A DNA stretch of 64,000 nt, taken from positions 7,133 to 71,132 of the forward strand of contig JBQTIB010000015.1 in assembly GCA_052389435.1 (NCBI GenBank), in the 5' to 3' direction. Shown here piece after piece: positions 16,705-24,922 of this stretch. How positions within the stretch are numbered: the stretch's first letter is position 1; each line of letters begins with the position of its first letter. The notes under the pieces are model-generated. The model saw nothing but the letters and a program-made list of their open reading frames with translations. It was not told the DNA's origin and made no database searches. A program made the position numbers and the translations under genes. Source of the DNA: JBQTKD01 sp052389435 (GTDB taxonomy: Bacteria; Actinomycetota; Actinomycetes; Sporichthyales; Sporichthyaceae).

Positions 16705-17030
16705 GCGTTCCGTCGACGGCGCCGCCGGAGCGCGAGGCACAGCGCCAGCGCTCCTGCGTCGCCGCCGGCGGCCCCGAGTGAGGCGCTCCCGTCGGCGGAG
16801 GCGGCGTCCGTCCGATCCACCACGGAAGGGACCCGCACTCCGACAGTCGGCGGGCAACGTCCGGCCGTTGCCGCGGTCACGGTGAACCGGTCGGCTGTCC
16901 AGTTGGCGAATCTTCGGGTTGCGCTGGTCGGCTGGAGGCGCTGCCGCGGCGCGTCCGGTCGCCGTGCCCCCGGGAACCGTGGTTACCGTTTCGTCGCGCT
17001 CCCCGCGCTTCACTCGACGGTGCGGTTCGG
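16701..17030 (-). pseudogene. possible remnant of a secreted, C-terminally anchored protein
   Basis: About 400 bases between the hemerythrin and HNH genes hold no intact gene. On the minus strand one frame ends in a plausible membrane-anchor tail (GAAGGDAGALALCLALRRRR followed by NA and stop) preceded by NWTADRFTVTATAAGRCP; it is open only to a TAA near 16982 and has no good start. Upstream sequence in a second frame (DETVTTVPGGTATG) has the same secreted-protein flavour, so a frameshifted remnant is possible. This reading is weak. Confidence 0.25.
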
Positions 17031-17086
17031 TCGCCGTCGGCTCGAGTCACCACGCGAAATCACCCTCGTCTCCGAAGAATTGCCTC

Positions 17087-17121
17087 TTTAAATCGCTACT
17101 TTGTTCGAATACAATTCGGTC
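17087..17121 (+). promoter_or_regulatory. promoter for the HNH gene, probably leaderless
   Basis: TACAAT at 17110-17115 is a near-perfect -10 in an AT-rich pocket, with TTTAAA 17 bases upstream (17087-17092) as a weak -35. The predicted start falls on the ATG at 17122, six bases after the -10, and no ribosome site is present. Confidence 0.55.
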
Positions 17122-18399
17122 ATGTACCGCATCCACGGCGGAATTTTCGCCAGCGACGCCGCCTTCGACGACGGGCTCGACGTTCAACGCGCGCTCATCT
17201 CCGAGGCCCTCGACTGCGAACGGGACAAGGCCCGCGCCGAGGGCCGCCTCTACACGGCGCTGGCGGCCCTGAACCGCGACTGCGCCCGCCGCGCCGGCGA
17301 GGACGACGGACTCTACGAACGGCTCCTGCGCTCGGCCTACGAGGAACTCGCACTCGCCTCGGCTTCCTCGCCCGACCACACCGCAGGAACCCTCCACCAG
17401 GCCGCCGAACTCCAGTCCCGTCTCCCGCGCACCTTCGCCGCCCTGCGCGCCGGGGACATCGGCCTGTACAAGGCGCAGGCCATGCTCAACGCAGCCATCA
17501 CCCTGACCGTCGAACAGTGCCTGCAGTACGAAGAAGGCCTGCTCCCCACCGCCGCGGACCTACCGCCGGCCAAGCTGCGCCGCATCGCCGCCAAACTCGT
17601 CCGCCGCATCGACAAGAGCACCGCCAAGAAGCGCGAGAAGAAGGCCCGCGAAGACCGCCGCGTCTGGCTCACCCCCGGCGAAGACGGCACCTACTGGTTC
17701 GGCGCCCAACTCCCCGCCGAACAGGCCGTCGCGATCTTCGGCGTCATCGACACCCTCGCCAAGGCCACCAAACCCGCCCTCGAACCCGGCGACAACCGCA
17801 CGATCGATGCCCTCCGCGCGGACACCTTCGTCGACCTGATCCTCAACCCCAATGGCGAATCCCGCGTCAAGTACGAGATGCGCGTCCTGGCCCCCGCCGG
17901 CACTCTGCTCGGCCTGAACGACCAGGACGGGCACCTACCGGGCCACGGACCGATCCCCGCCGAGATCTGCCGCGAACTCGCCGCCGACTCCACCTGGCGC
18001 CGCATCCTGACCGACCCGGACACCTCCCACGTCCTCGACGTCGGCGCCCACGTCCGCGAACCCTCGGCCCGGATGCGCGAATACATCGAAGCCCGCGACC
18101 AGCGCTGCCGCTGGCCCGGCTGTCACCGTCAAGCCCACAAGGCCGACCTCGATCACACCGTCATGGTCACCATGGGCGGCCTGACCATCCGGATCAACCT
18201 CTCCGCCTTGTGCGAACGGCATCACATCGTCCGCCACCTCCCCGGTTGGAAAGTGACCCAAGACCCCGACGGCTCCGGCGCGCTGACCTGGACCACCCCC
18301 ACCGGCCGGATCTACCGCACCCGGCCACCAACCCCGCTCGGGGACGAAGCCGAACTCACGAGCATCAAGCTCCCCGAATACGACGAGTGCCCGTTCTAA
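17122..18399 (+). CDS. DUF222/HNH endonuclease ('13E12' repeat family)
   Basis: A 425-residue protein with an N-terminal helical DUF222 domain (about 10-260, including LYERLLRSAYEELALAS and LPRTFAALRAGDIGLYKA) and a C-terminal HNH nuclease: RDQRCRWPGCHRQAHKADLDHT, NLSALCERHHIVRHLPGW. The zinc-knuckle cysteines and the HNH histidines are present. These genes are multicopy in actinobacteria and behave as semi-mobile repeats; their role is unclear. An in-frame TTG lies at 17101, but the TACAAT -10 overlaps it, so ATG 17122 is preferred. A decayed relative lies at 47241-47482. Confidence 0.85.
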   Translation: MYRIHGGIFASDAAFDDGLDVQRALISEALDCERDKARAEGRLYTALAALNRDCARRAGEDDGLYERLLRSAYEELALASASSPDHTAGTLHQAAELQSRLPRTFAALRAGDIGLYKAQAMLNAAITLTVEQCLQYEEGLLPTAADLPPAKLRRIAAKLVRRIDKSTAKKREKKAREDRRVWLTPGEDGTYWFGAQLPAEQAVAIFGVIDTLAKATKPALEPGDNRTIDALRADTFVDLILNPNGESRVKYEMRVLAPAGTLLGLNDQDGHLPGHGPIPAEICRELAADSTWRRILTDPDTSHVLDVGAHVREPSARMREYIEARDQRCRWPGCHRQAHKADLDHTVMVTMGGLTIRINLSALCERHHIVRHLPGWKVTQDPDGSGALTWTTPTGRIYRTRPPTPLGDEAELTSIKLPEYDECPF

Positions 18400-18406
18400 C
18401 GGAACG

Positions 18407-20023
18407 TCAGATTGTTCTGTTCCCCGTACCGGCTCGTCGTCGGCGCCAGAAGAGCCCGAGCCCCAGTGCCGCGGCGCCGGCGGCCGCTCCGCCGACCGCC
18501 GCAGCCTTCGGCGACTCCTCGTTCTCGCTTGCCACGACCACGCCCGATCCGCCGTCGCCCGCGGCGGCTTCTTCTCGCTCGAGTTCGAAGCCGCCGGAGG
18601 CGGCGGCAACAACGGCGTTGGTCGCCGCCAGCCGAAGATCGGGCAGGTCGGTCGCGCCGTCCGTCCCGCCGGCAGACATGCGTGCGTCGTCGAAGTTGAC
18701 GGCCTGATCGCCGACGACCGCGAACTTCCATCCCGGGCCGGCAACGCCCCGGTCGAGTTCGCGCAGCGAACGGTCCACACGGATCAGATCGGGGTCGGCC
18801 TCGCCGGATCCACTGCCGTTGCGGACGAGCAGGTCGCCGTCGGCGGTCCAGCCGAATCCGGTGACGTGTTCGCGCGCCTGCCACGTGCCCAGGACCTTCT
18901 CTCTCGCCAGATCGAGGGTCGTGAGCCGCCGCACGTCGAGGTCGGCCGCGTAGTACGCGGCGGTCCGCCCGTCGGGTGAGACCTGCACCTCGAACGGCTT
19001 GGACTCCAGTTCGATGGTCCGCTGCGTGCGCCCCTGGAAGTCGATGAGGGTCAGCGCCGCGGTCTTGCCATGTTCGGAGGCGAGGAGATAACCCGTCGGC
19101 AACACGGCCACGGAGCCGTCGAACTTGTCGGGACTCGCGAGCGCGCCGAGCTCCCGCTCGACGGTTCCGTCGGAGGTGACGGTGAAGAATCGAGTGCCGG
19201 CCGACGGGCCGTGGTCGCTGAAGAGAACGTCCACCGAGGTTGCGTCGACGTTGGCACACCGCAAGGCGAGGGTCTCGGGAACCGAAATCGCGGGCAGCTC
19301 GACGGTGCGCTTCACCGCCAGGGTGCGCGAGTCGTGCACGGTGAGCTCAAGCCGCCGATTCTCCTCGTAGGGTCCGCTGCGCCGCCCGACGCTGACGACC
19401 GACGTCCCGCCCGGGCACGAGGCAATCGCGGTTCCTGTGCCGGACTTCCCGTCCCATGCGACGGTGTTGCCCGTGGCGTCCAACGCGACCACGCGGCTAC
19501 CGCCGTACCCGCCCGCGGCGTAGGCGACGGGAGTTCCGCCCTCGACGGCCTTCGGTTTTCCGTCGATCCGTGCCAGCACCTCCCCGAGATCGAGGTGCGC
19601 GCAGATCACCTCGGACCACCTTCCGTTCCCGCCCTGGAAAGCGGTTGCGGCGACGCCGTCGGTCAGCACCTGCTGACCGCCCATGGGGCTGGACGGGACC
19701 TCAAGCTTCTCCGGCAGGTCCTCGCCGATCTGCGCCAGAACCCGAAAGCGGTCGGTGCCGCCGTTCGCGTCCCCGACCCGGGTCACCACCGCTACCCGAT
19801 AGCCCCTCTCGAGAATCTCGTCCAGCTTGGGCACCCTGCAGGACAGCGCCTCGGCCGGAGAACTTCCGACGATCAACGACCCGGCCACCGCCGCCAATGC
19901 GGCACCGGCCGCCCACGATCTACGCACGAGTCTTGGACGCGGCAGCAGCCGGAAACGTTCAGTGCCTGCGAGGTCGGTGGCCGGCGCGGTCGATCGGTGC
20001 GAGTGCACAGCCTCGTCGTTCAC
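18407..20023 (-). CDS. secreted beta-propeller protein with C-terminal membrane anchor
   Basis: A 538-residue protein. It opens with a signal peptide of twin-arginine look (LVRRSWAAGAALAAVAGSLI ... SSPAEA), continues with a WD40/YVTN-like repeat domain (AVLPTGYLLASEHGKTAALT, FEVQVSPDGRTAAYYAADLD, HVTGFGWTADGDLLVRNGSG) and ends with a hydrophobic helix and arginines (AAAVGGAAAGAAALGLGLFW, then RRRR). This predicts an outer-face protein tethered to the membrane; no LPxTG motif is seen. No enzyme family is recognised. GTG 20023 with GGTGGGG upstream is the best start, but the long polar leader makes it uncertain. Confidence 0.6.
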   Translation of the reverse strand: MNDEAVHSHRSTAPATDLAGTERFRLLPRPRLVRRSWAAGAALAAVAGSLIVGSSPAEALSCRVPKLDEILERGYRVAVVTRVGDANGGTDRFRVLAQIGEDLPEKLEVPSSPMGGQQVLTDGVAATAFQGGNGRWSEVICAHLDLGEVLARIDGKPKAVEGGTPVAYAAGGYGGSRVVALDATGNTVAWDGKSGTGTAIASCPGGTSVVSVGRRSGPYEENRRLELTVHDSRTLAVKRTVELPAISVPETLALRCANVDATSVDVLFSDHGPSAGTRFFTVTSDGTVERELGALASPDKFDGSVAVLPTGYLLASEHGKTAALTLIDFQGRTQRTIELESKPFEVQVSPDGRTAAYYAADLDVRRLTTLDLAREKVLGTWQAREHVTGFGWTADGDLLVRNGSGSGEADPDLIRVDRSLRELDRGVAGPGWKFAVVGDQAVNFDDARMSAGGTDGATDLPDLRLAATNAVVAAASGGFELEREEAAAGDGGSGVVVASENEESPKAAAVGGAAAGAAALGLGLFWRRRRAGTGNRTI

Positions 20024-20130
20024 GGACCCCACCAGGAATCCATCCGGTACCGACGCCGAAGACGACCTCCCCCGGATGCCGATCGCCGGCGTCCGAAGGA
20101 CCGCAACCACGGTTGGTCGCACGCCGCGGC

Positions 20131-21360
20131 TCAGCCGAGCGGGCGGTCCAGTTCCACCACGACGACCTCGACGTCGTCCGGCCGGTCGCGGGCCGTCCAG
20201 CGCCCGTTGCTGCTCGGGAAGTTGTTGTCGTTGGCGATCAGGAGCCGGCGGTCGTCGAGGATCAGCAGGCTCTCGACCGACTGCAGGGGGAAGGAGAACC
20301 GCGGTCCGACGCCGAACTCGCCCGGCCGGGCGGGGCTGGAGATGCCGTGCGGATCGGCGATGTGCAGCAGGTCCAGCACGAGGGTCTTCGTCAGGTACCC
20401 GTCCGGGTCCACCCGTCGCAGGTCGATCAGGTAGATCTTCTTCTGCCTGGCGTCGGCGCCCTGGCCGTCGTCGCGTTCGATCAGCAGGAACCGGTGGGCG
20501 TCGAGGGCGGTGAGATCCCCGATCAGGCCCCCGGGGGTGGCTTCGTCGACCCGGTAGGCCCAGGTCTTGCCGGTGTACCGCCGCTTCGTCAGATCGAACT
20601 GGAACAGGACGCGGCGGCGCGGGTCGGCGTCGGTGGCCAGCGCTCCCTCCAGCATCGGGTAGAGGAAGAGGCCTGCCGGATCGATCGCCATGCCCTCGAA
20701 ACCCTTGCTGGCGGGCAGATTCGCGGTCAGCGGGTTGCGACCCGGGTACTGCGGCGAGTGAACCCCCGGCAGCCGGAACGGCGCTTCGAGCACCTTGCCG
20801 GTGGCGTCGGTGTGCAGCAGGAACGGGCCGAACTCCTCCCCGAACCAGAACGTTCCGTCCGGGGCGCGGCGCACCGACTCGAGGTCGAAGTCCGCGCCGG
20901 TCAGCAGCCGGTTCGCGCGCGTCAACTCGAACCCGATGCGCCGGTCCGGATCGCGCAGGGACAGGAACTCCGTCACCGCGATCGTCCCGCCGCCGCCGCC
21001 GGGAGTGCGCAGGTCCGGGCGCACCCGGTACAGGCGCAGTAGGAAGTCCGCCGAGTTGGCCTTCGACCCGAAACCGTTGTCGGGCATGGCCCAGTACTCG
21101 CCGTCGCCGGCCGCGAGCACCGCGGAGAACCCCGGGATCGGCTGCCCGCCGAACGGTGGCGTGACGCCGTTGGCGGCCGAGACCTTGGCGCCGGAGGCCG
21201 GACCGGCCTGGTAGGCCGTGGCGGCCAGCAGGGCCCGCCCAACGAGCGTCGCGGCCGGCGGGGCGGCGGTGTCGACCGCCCCGCCCGTGCCCGCGGCCAC
21301 CCCCGTCAACGCGCAGGCGGCAACCGCCAACCCGCTCGTCCTCGCCCGCCAGTTCGCCAT
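20131..21360 (-). CDS. secreted esterase-like phytase-domain protein (second copy)
   Basis: A 409-residue paralogue of the protein at 9622-10836: same signal-peptide layout (RTSGLAVAACALTGVAAG), same LVGRALLAATAYQAGPASG opening, same YWAMPDNGFGSK, GADFDLESVRRAPDGTFWFG, GFEGMAIDPAG and the closing LLIANDNNFPSSNGRW. ATG 21360 is preceded by GGAGGAGGAG. It is followed after 107 bases by the anchored beta-propeller gene on the same strand, which could be co-transcribed. Expected role: extracellular hydrolysis of a phosphate ester; specificity unknown. Confidence 0.8.
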   Translation of the reverse strand: MANWRARTSGLAVAACALTGVAAGTGGAVDTAAPPAATLVGRALLAATAYQAGPASGAKVSAANGVTPPFGGQPIPGFSAVLAAGDGEYWAMPDNGFGSKANSADFLLRLYRVRPDLRTPGGGGGTIAVTEFLSLRDPDRRIGFELTRANRLLTGADFDLESVRRAPDGTFWFGEEFGPFLLHTDATGKVLEAPFRLPGVHSPQYPGRNPLTANLPASKGFEGMAIDPAGLFLYPMLEGALATDADPRRRVLFQFDLTKRRYTGKTWAYRVDEATPGGLIGDLTALDAHRFLLIERDDGQGADARQKKIYLIDLRRVDPDGYLTKTLVLDLLHIADPHGISSPARPGEFGVGPRFSFPLQSVESLLILDDRRLLIANDNNFPSSNGRWTARDRPDDVEVVVVELDRPLG

Positions 21361-21534
21361 GTGGCTCCTCCTCCCCCGCCGGAGGGTAGGGACACCGCCT
21401 CCTCGCTCGGTCACGCGCGGGTGAACGTCGGGCGACGCACGGACGACGTCGCGAAGCGGCGGCACGCCTGCCCGGCCGCGGCGCGATCTCGTCGTAGCGT
21501 GAGGACGATTCGACGTCTGCCGAGGGGGACCATC

Positions 21535-21990
21535 GTGAGCGCACGCACGCCACTGTTCGGGGTGCTCGCCCTGACCGTCGCGGCCGCCGTGCTGCCGGCC
21601 ACGTCCGCCGCCGCAGCCGAGGACCGCTACGAACGGGACTGCACGCACACCGCGGGCGGGGTTCCGCTGAAGGTGCGACTGACGGTGAAGTTCGCGGAGG
21701 CGAAGAGCGACACGATCACCAGGGTGTCCGTCCGGGCGAGCGATGCGAAGGAGACGGGCGGCTACCTCAACAGGGCCGCGACCGTCTCCGGGGTGCAGAT
21801 CTTCGTGAAGGGCAAGCCGGGCCGCAAGCTGGACAGAACGAAGAAGTCCGCGCCGTACTCCGTGGCGGTGCCCGAACGGATCGGGAAGGACGCCTTCAGC
21901 GCGACGGCGACCGTCTACTGGAAGCTGACGAAGAAGCGCACCGCCGAGGTGAAGTGCTTCTACCTCAACGGCTCCGAGGCCGAGTCGTAG
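21535..21990 (+). CDS. small secreted protein of unknown function
   Basis: A 151-residue protein with a clear Sec signal (LFGVLALTVAAAVLPATSAAAA). The mature part is about 125 residues, basic and beta-strand-like (LKVRLTVKFAEAKSDTITRV, DAFSATATVYWKLTKKRT), with two cysteines (RDCTHT and VKCFYLNG) that could form one disulfide. GTG 21535 with GAGGGGGA upstream. No family is recognised. It converges on the SDR gene, with only 14 bases between the stops. Confidence 0.65.
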   Translation: MSARTPLFGVLALTVAAAVLPATSAAAAEDRYERDCTHTAGGVPLKVRLTVKFAEAKSDTITRVSVRASDAKETGGYLNRAATVSGVQIFVKGKPGRKLDRTKKSAPYSVAVPERIGKDAFSATATVYWKLTKKRTAEVKCFYLNGSEAES

Positions 21991-22004
21991 CAGGCGAGCC
22001 GGGG

Positions 22005-22757
22005 TTAGAGGAGCGAGAGTCCGCCGTCGATCGGGTGGTGGACACCGGACAGGAACCTGGCCCGGTCCGAGAGCAGGAACAGCGTCGCGGCGGCGACGTC
22101 GTCGAGGCCTGCCATGCGGCCCATCGGATGCGCCTGCTCCCACACCTCGCGGGTGGCGGCGTCGAGCCCGGCCATCATCGGGCTGTCGACGGGGCCGGGC
22201 GCGATCGCGTTGATCCGTACGCCGTGCACCCCGTACTCCATCGCCGCGGTACGGGTCAGGCCGAGGACCGCGTGCTTGGCGGCGACGTAGGCACCCATGT
22301 GCGGACAGGCGCGCCAGCCGCCGAGCGAGGACACGTTCACGATCGACCCGCCGCCGCGCTTGACCAACTCCGGCAGCTGACTGCGCAGACATAGGAAGGT
22401 CCCGGTCAGGTTCACGTCGACGACGTGCTGCCAGTCCTTGACCTCGATGTCGGCGACGAGGTTTCCGCAGCCGCCGACGCCCGCACTGTTGACCGCGAGG
22501 TCCAGGCCGCCGAACTCCGCGACCGTCTCCGCGACCGCCGCGTCCACCTCGGCCGGTTCGGCCACGTTCGCCCGCAGCGCCAGCACCCGCCCGCCGATGC
22601 CCTTGGCGACGGCTTCGGCTGCGGCGAAGTCCCGGTCCACCAGCGCGACGCAGGCGCCGGAGGCGGCCAGCGCCGCGGCCACGGCGGCGCCGATGCCCGA
22701 TCCCGCGCCGGTCACCAACGCGACGCGGCCGGCGAACTCCCCGGTACCGGCGGTCAT
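22005..22757 (-). CDS. SDR-family oxidoreductase
   Basis: A 250-residue classical short-chain dehydrogenase: VALVTGAGSGIGAAVA (TGxxxGIG), LALRANV, LAVNSAGVGG, INVSS-type VNVSSLGGW, catalytic YVAAKHA and PGPVDSPM. The Asp in LVDRD after beta-strand 2 indicates NAD rather than NADP. Proteins of this kind reduce ketones or oxidise secondary alcohols; substrate unknown. GAGGAG precedes ATG 22757. It stands alone between the small secreted protein and the subtilase terminator. Confidence 0.85.
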   Translation of the reverse strand: MTAGTGEFAGRVALVTGAGSGIGAAVAAALAASGACVALVDRDFAAAEAVAKGIGGRVLALRANVAEPAEVDAAVAETVAEFGGLDLAVNSAGVGGCGNLVADIEVKDWQHVVDVNLTGTFLCLRSQLPELVKRGGGSIVNVSSLGGWRACPHMGAYVAAKHAVLGLTRTAAMEYGVHGVRINAIAPGPVDSPMMAGLDAATREVWEQAHPMGRMAGLDDVAAATLFLLSDRARFLSGVHHPIDGGLSLL

Positions 22758-22846
22758 CCGCGCTCCTCGGGGAAAAGTTCCGGATGGATCCTGAACGTCC
22801 TCCCAGGCTAAACGAGCGACGGGCAAATCGGTCACAAACGCACAAA

Positions 22847-22880
22847 GCGGCCGCGCACCCGGGTGGGGGTGCGCGGCCGC
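22847..22880 (-). terminator. strong hairpin after the first subtilase
   Basis: A 14-bp perfect stem (GCGGCCGCGCACCC and its complement) with a six-base loop, 17 bases beyond the subtilase stop at 22897; on the minus strand it ends in TTTG. Confidence 0.8.
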
Positions 22881-22896
22881 CGTGGACTGGGTGGGA

Positions 22897-24783
22897 CTAG
22901 CGCAGGACGGTGAAGGCGTCCACGTCGACCCAGGTGCTGCTGGCCGAGGAGCCACGGGTTCCCAGCACCTTGACGGTGATGGTGTGCTGGCCCGGAGCGA
23001 GTGCCGTGGAGAAGACAATTCGCCGAGTCCGGGTGGAACTGGCGTAGAGGTCGACGATGCCGCGGCTCACCCCGTCGACGAAGACTTCGGCACGACCGCG
23101 GTCGTAGCCCGGAGTGGCCACCCACTGGACCTCAGATCCGATGAAGGTCAGCGAGGCCGTGGCGCCGGCGGTGCGGGACTGGCGAATCGATCCGCCGAGA
23201 GCTCCGGAGACGGACTTGTTCGACCAGGAGGACACGTAGGTGGCCGCGGTCTGCTGGTTCACCACGACGGTGCGGGCCGCGCTGGTCGCCCATTCGCCGA
23301 CGGCACCGGTGGAGTCGGTGGCCCGCACACGCCAGGCGGTCGCGGTACCGGGGCTGACCGACCGGGTGCCGACGGTCCCGGTGCCGCTGTAGAGCGAGGT
23401 CCACGAGCCCGTTCCGCGCTGCTCCTGGAGTTCGTAGCGGGTGATCGCATTTCCATCGACGTCGCTCGCAGACCAGTTCAGGGTGAGCGTCACCGACGAC
23501 GAGCCGTGCTGGGTGTTGGCCGCCGGCAGCGCCGCGGTCGGAGCGACGGCGACCGGAGCGCTGCCCGCGGGCGGCGGAGGCGGCGGCGGGGGCGGCGGGG
23601 TCACGGTCCCGGCGACGGTCTGCAGCAGTACGTTGGGCGAACCGAGCAGGCTGGTGACCTTGTTGAGGACGGCGCCGCCGATCAGGGCGGAACGGACCTG
23701 CGCGGGCGTGGCCGTCGGGTTGGTCTGCAGGTACGCCGCTGCGGCGCCCGCGACGTGCGGCGAGGCCATCGAGGTACCCGAGTAGCTCGCGGAAGCGGTG
23801 TCCGAGGAGGACACCGCCGACACGATGCTCTGCCCGGGAGCGAACAGGTCCAGGCAGGCGCCCCAGTTGGAGAAGCTCGCGCGGGCGTCGGTGCTCGTAC
23901 TCGCGCCGACGGTCAGCGCGGCGGGCGCGCGCGCCGGGGACTGGGTGCACGCGTCGGCGTTGTCGTTGCCGGCGGCGACGGCGTAGGTCACGCCGGCCGT
24001 GATCGAACGGGCAACGGCGTTGTCGAGCGTGGAGTAGGCGCCGCCGCCGAGGCTCATGTTCGCCACCGACGGGCCGGATCGGTTGGCGGTGACCCAGTCG
24101 ACGCCGGCGATGACGCCCGACATCGAGCCGGACCCGTTGCAGTCCAGCACGCGGACCGCGACGAGCTTGACGCCCTTGGCCACGCCGTACTTGGCGCCGC
24201 CGATCGTGCCCGCGACGTGCGTGCCGTGGCCGTCGCAGTCGCTGCTGCCCCTGCCGTCGTTGATGGAGGTGAAGCCGGGAACGGCCCGGCCGCCGAAGTC
24301 GGTGTGGCTGGTGCGGATGCCGGTGTCGATGACGTAGACAGTCACGCCCGCGCCGTTGTTCGTGTAGTTGTACGTGCTGTTCAGCGGCAGCGAGGCCTGG
24401 TCGAGGCGGTCCAGACCCCAGCTCGGCGTAGGGCTCTGCACGTCGCTCTTGCGCACCTCGAGGTCGGGTTCGACGGAGAGCACCCGCGGGTTGCTCCGCA
24501 GTTGCGCGACCTCGGCCGCGTTCATCTTCGCCGAGAAGCCGCGGGCGACGCGGCTATAGCGGTGCCCGACCTTCCCGCCGCGCTTGACCACGCCGTTCTG
24601 CGCGGCGTCGATCTCCGCCCCCGACGCACTCGAGTCGAAGGTGACGATCCACTGGTCCTTGATCTGCTTCGGTCCCTTGACGGTCACCGCTACGGCAGGC
24701 GCCGTCAACGCCGGCGTTCCGAGCAGCCCGAGCAGCACCACACTCGGAACCGCGATCCGCCGTACTCCCTTGAAGCCGATCAT
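22897..24783 (-). CDS. secreted subtilisin-like serine protease (S8) with C-terminal adhesion-type domains
   Basis: A 628-residue pre-pro-protease. Order: signal peptide (about 1-32), inhibitor I9 propeptide (about 43-110, WIVTFDSSASGAEID to VLSVEPDLEV), S8 domain with Asp153 (VIDTGI), His186 (DGHGTHVAG), oxyanion Asn273 (AAGND) and Ser338 (GTSMASPHVAG), a proline linker, a fibronectin-III-like segment (ITRYELQEQ, WRVRATD) and a C-terminal beta-sandwich (RGRAEVFVDGVSRGIVDLYA). All catalytic residues are intact. GGGAGG precedes ATG 24783. It is a tandem paralogue of the gene at 24923-26818 and shares its upstream leader. Confidence 0.9.
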   Translation of the reverse strand: MIGFKGVRRIAVPSVVLLGLLGTPALTAPAVAVTVKGPKQIKDQWIVTFDSSASGAEIDAAQNGVVKRGGKVGHRYSRVARGFSAKMNAAEVAQLRSNPRVLSVEPDLEVRKSDVQSPTPSWGLDRLDQASLPLNSTYNYTNNGAGVTVYVIDTGIRTSHTDFGGRAVPGFTSINDGRGSSDCDGHGTHVAGTIGGAKYGVAKGVKLVAVRVLDCNGSGSMSGVIAGVDWVTANRSGPSVANMSLGGGAYSTLDNAVARSITAGVTYAVAAGNDNADACTQSPARAPAALTVGASTSTDARASFSNWGACLDLFAPGQSIVSAVSSSDTASASYSGTSMASPHVAGAAAAYLQTNPTATPAQVRSALIGGAVLNKVTSLLGSPNVLLQTVAGTVTPPPPPPPPPPAGSAPVAVAPTAALPAANTQHGSSSVTLTLNWSASDVDGNAITRYELQEQRGTGSWTSLYSGTGTVGTRSVSPGTATAWRVRATDSTGAVGEWATSAARTVVVNQQTAATYVSSWSNKSVSGALGGSIRQSRTAGATASLTFIGSEVQWVATPGYDRGRAEVFVDGVSRGIVDLYASSTRTRRIVFSTALAPGQHTITVKVLGTRGSSASSTWVDVDAFTVLR

Positions 24784-24922
24784 GCACAACCTCCCGCGCA
24801 CCGCTACGGACCTAGAGGTCGCGCGGCGCAAGCCGCGGACACTCCTAGCTTCGGTAGCCGGGCAGTGGCGCTTGACCGGACGGAGCCGGGCGATTCCGGG
24901 TGCGAGGCGGGCAAGCCGCCGG
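24784..24922 (-). ncRNA. conserved structured 5' leader of the first subtilase
   Basis: This 139-base spacer aligns almost without gaps to the spacer before the second subtilase (26819-26963). Shared blocks on the minus strand include GGCTTGCCCGC, CCGGAATCGCC, CCGGTCAAGCG and CGAAGC. GGCTTGCC (24910-24917) can pair with GGTCAAGC (24870-24877). A hairpin CGCGGC/GCCGCG (24822-24837) is CGCGCC/GGCGCG in the other copy, so one pair has changed on both sides. I do not match it to a riboswitch class I know. Confidence 0.45.

Noticed and set aside
17095..17121. LexA-type SOS box before the HNH gene
   Set aside because: GTTCGAATACAATTCGG lacks the TCGAAC-N4-GTTCGA symmetry; the sequence is better explained as a -10 region.
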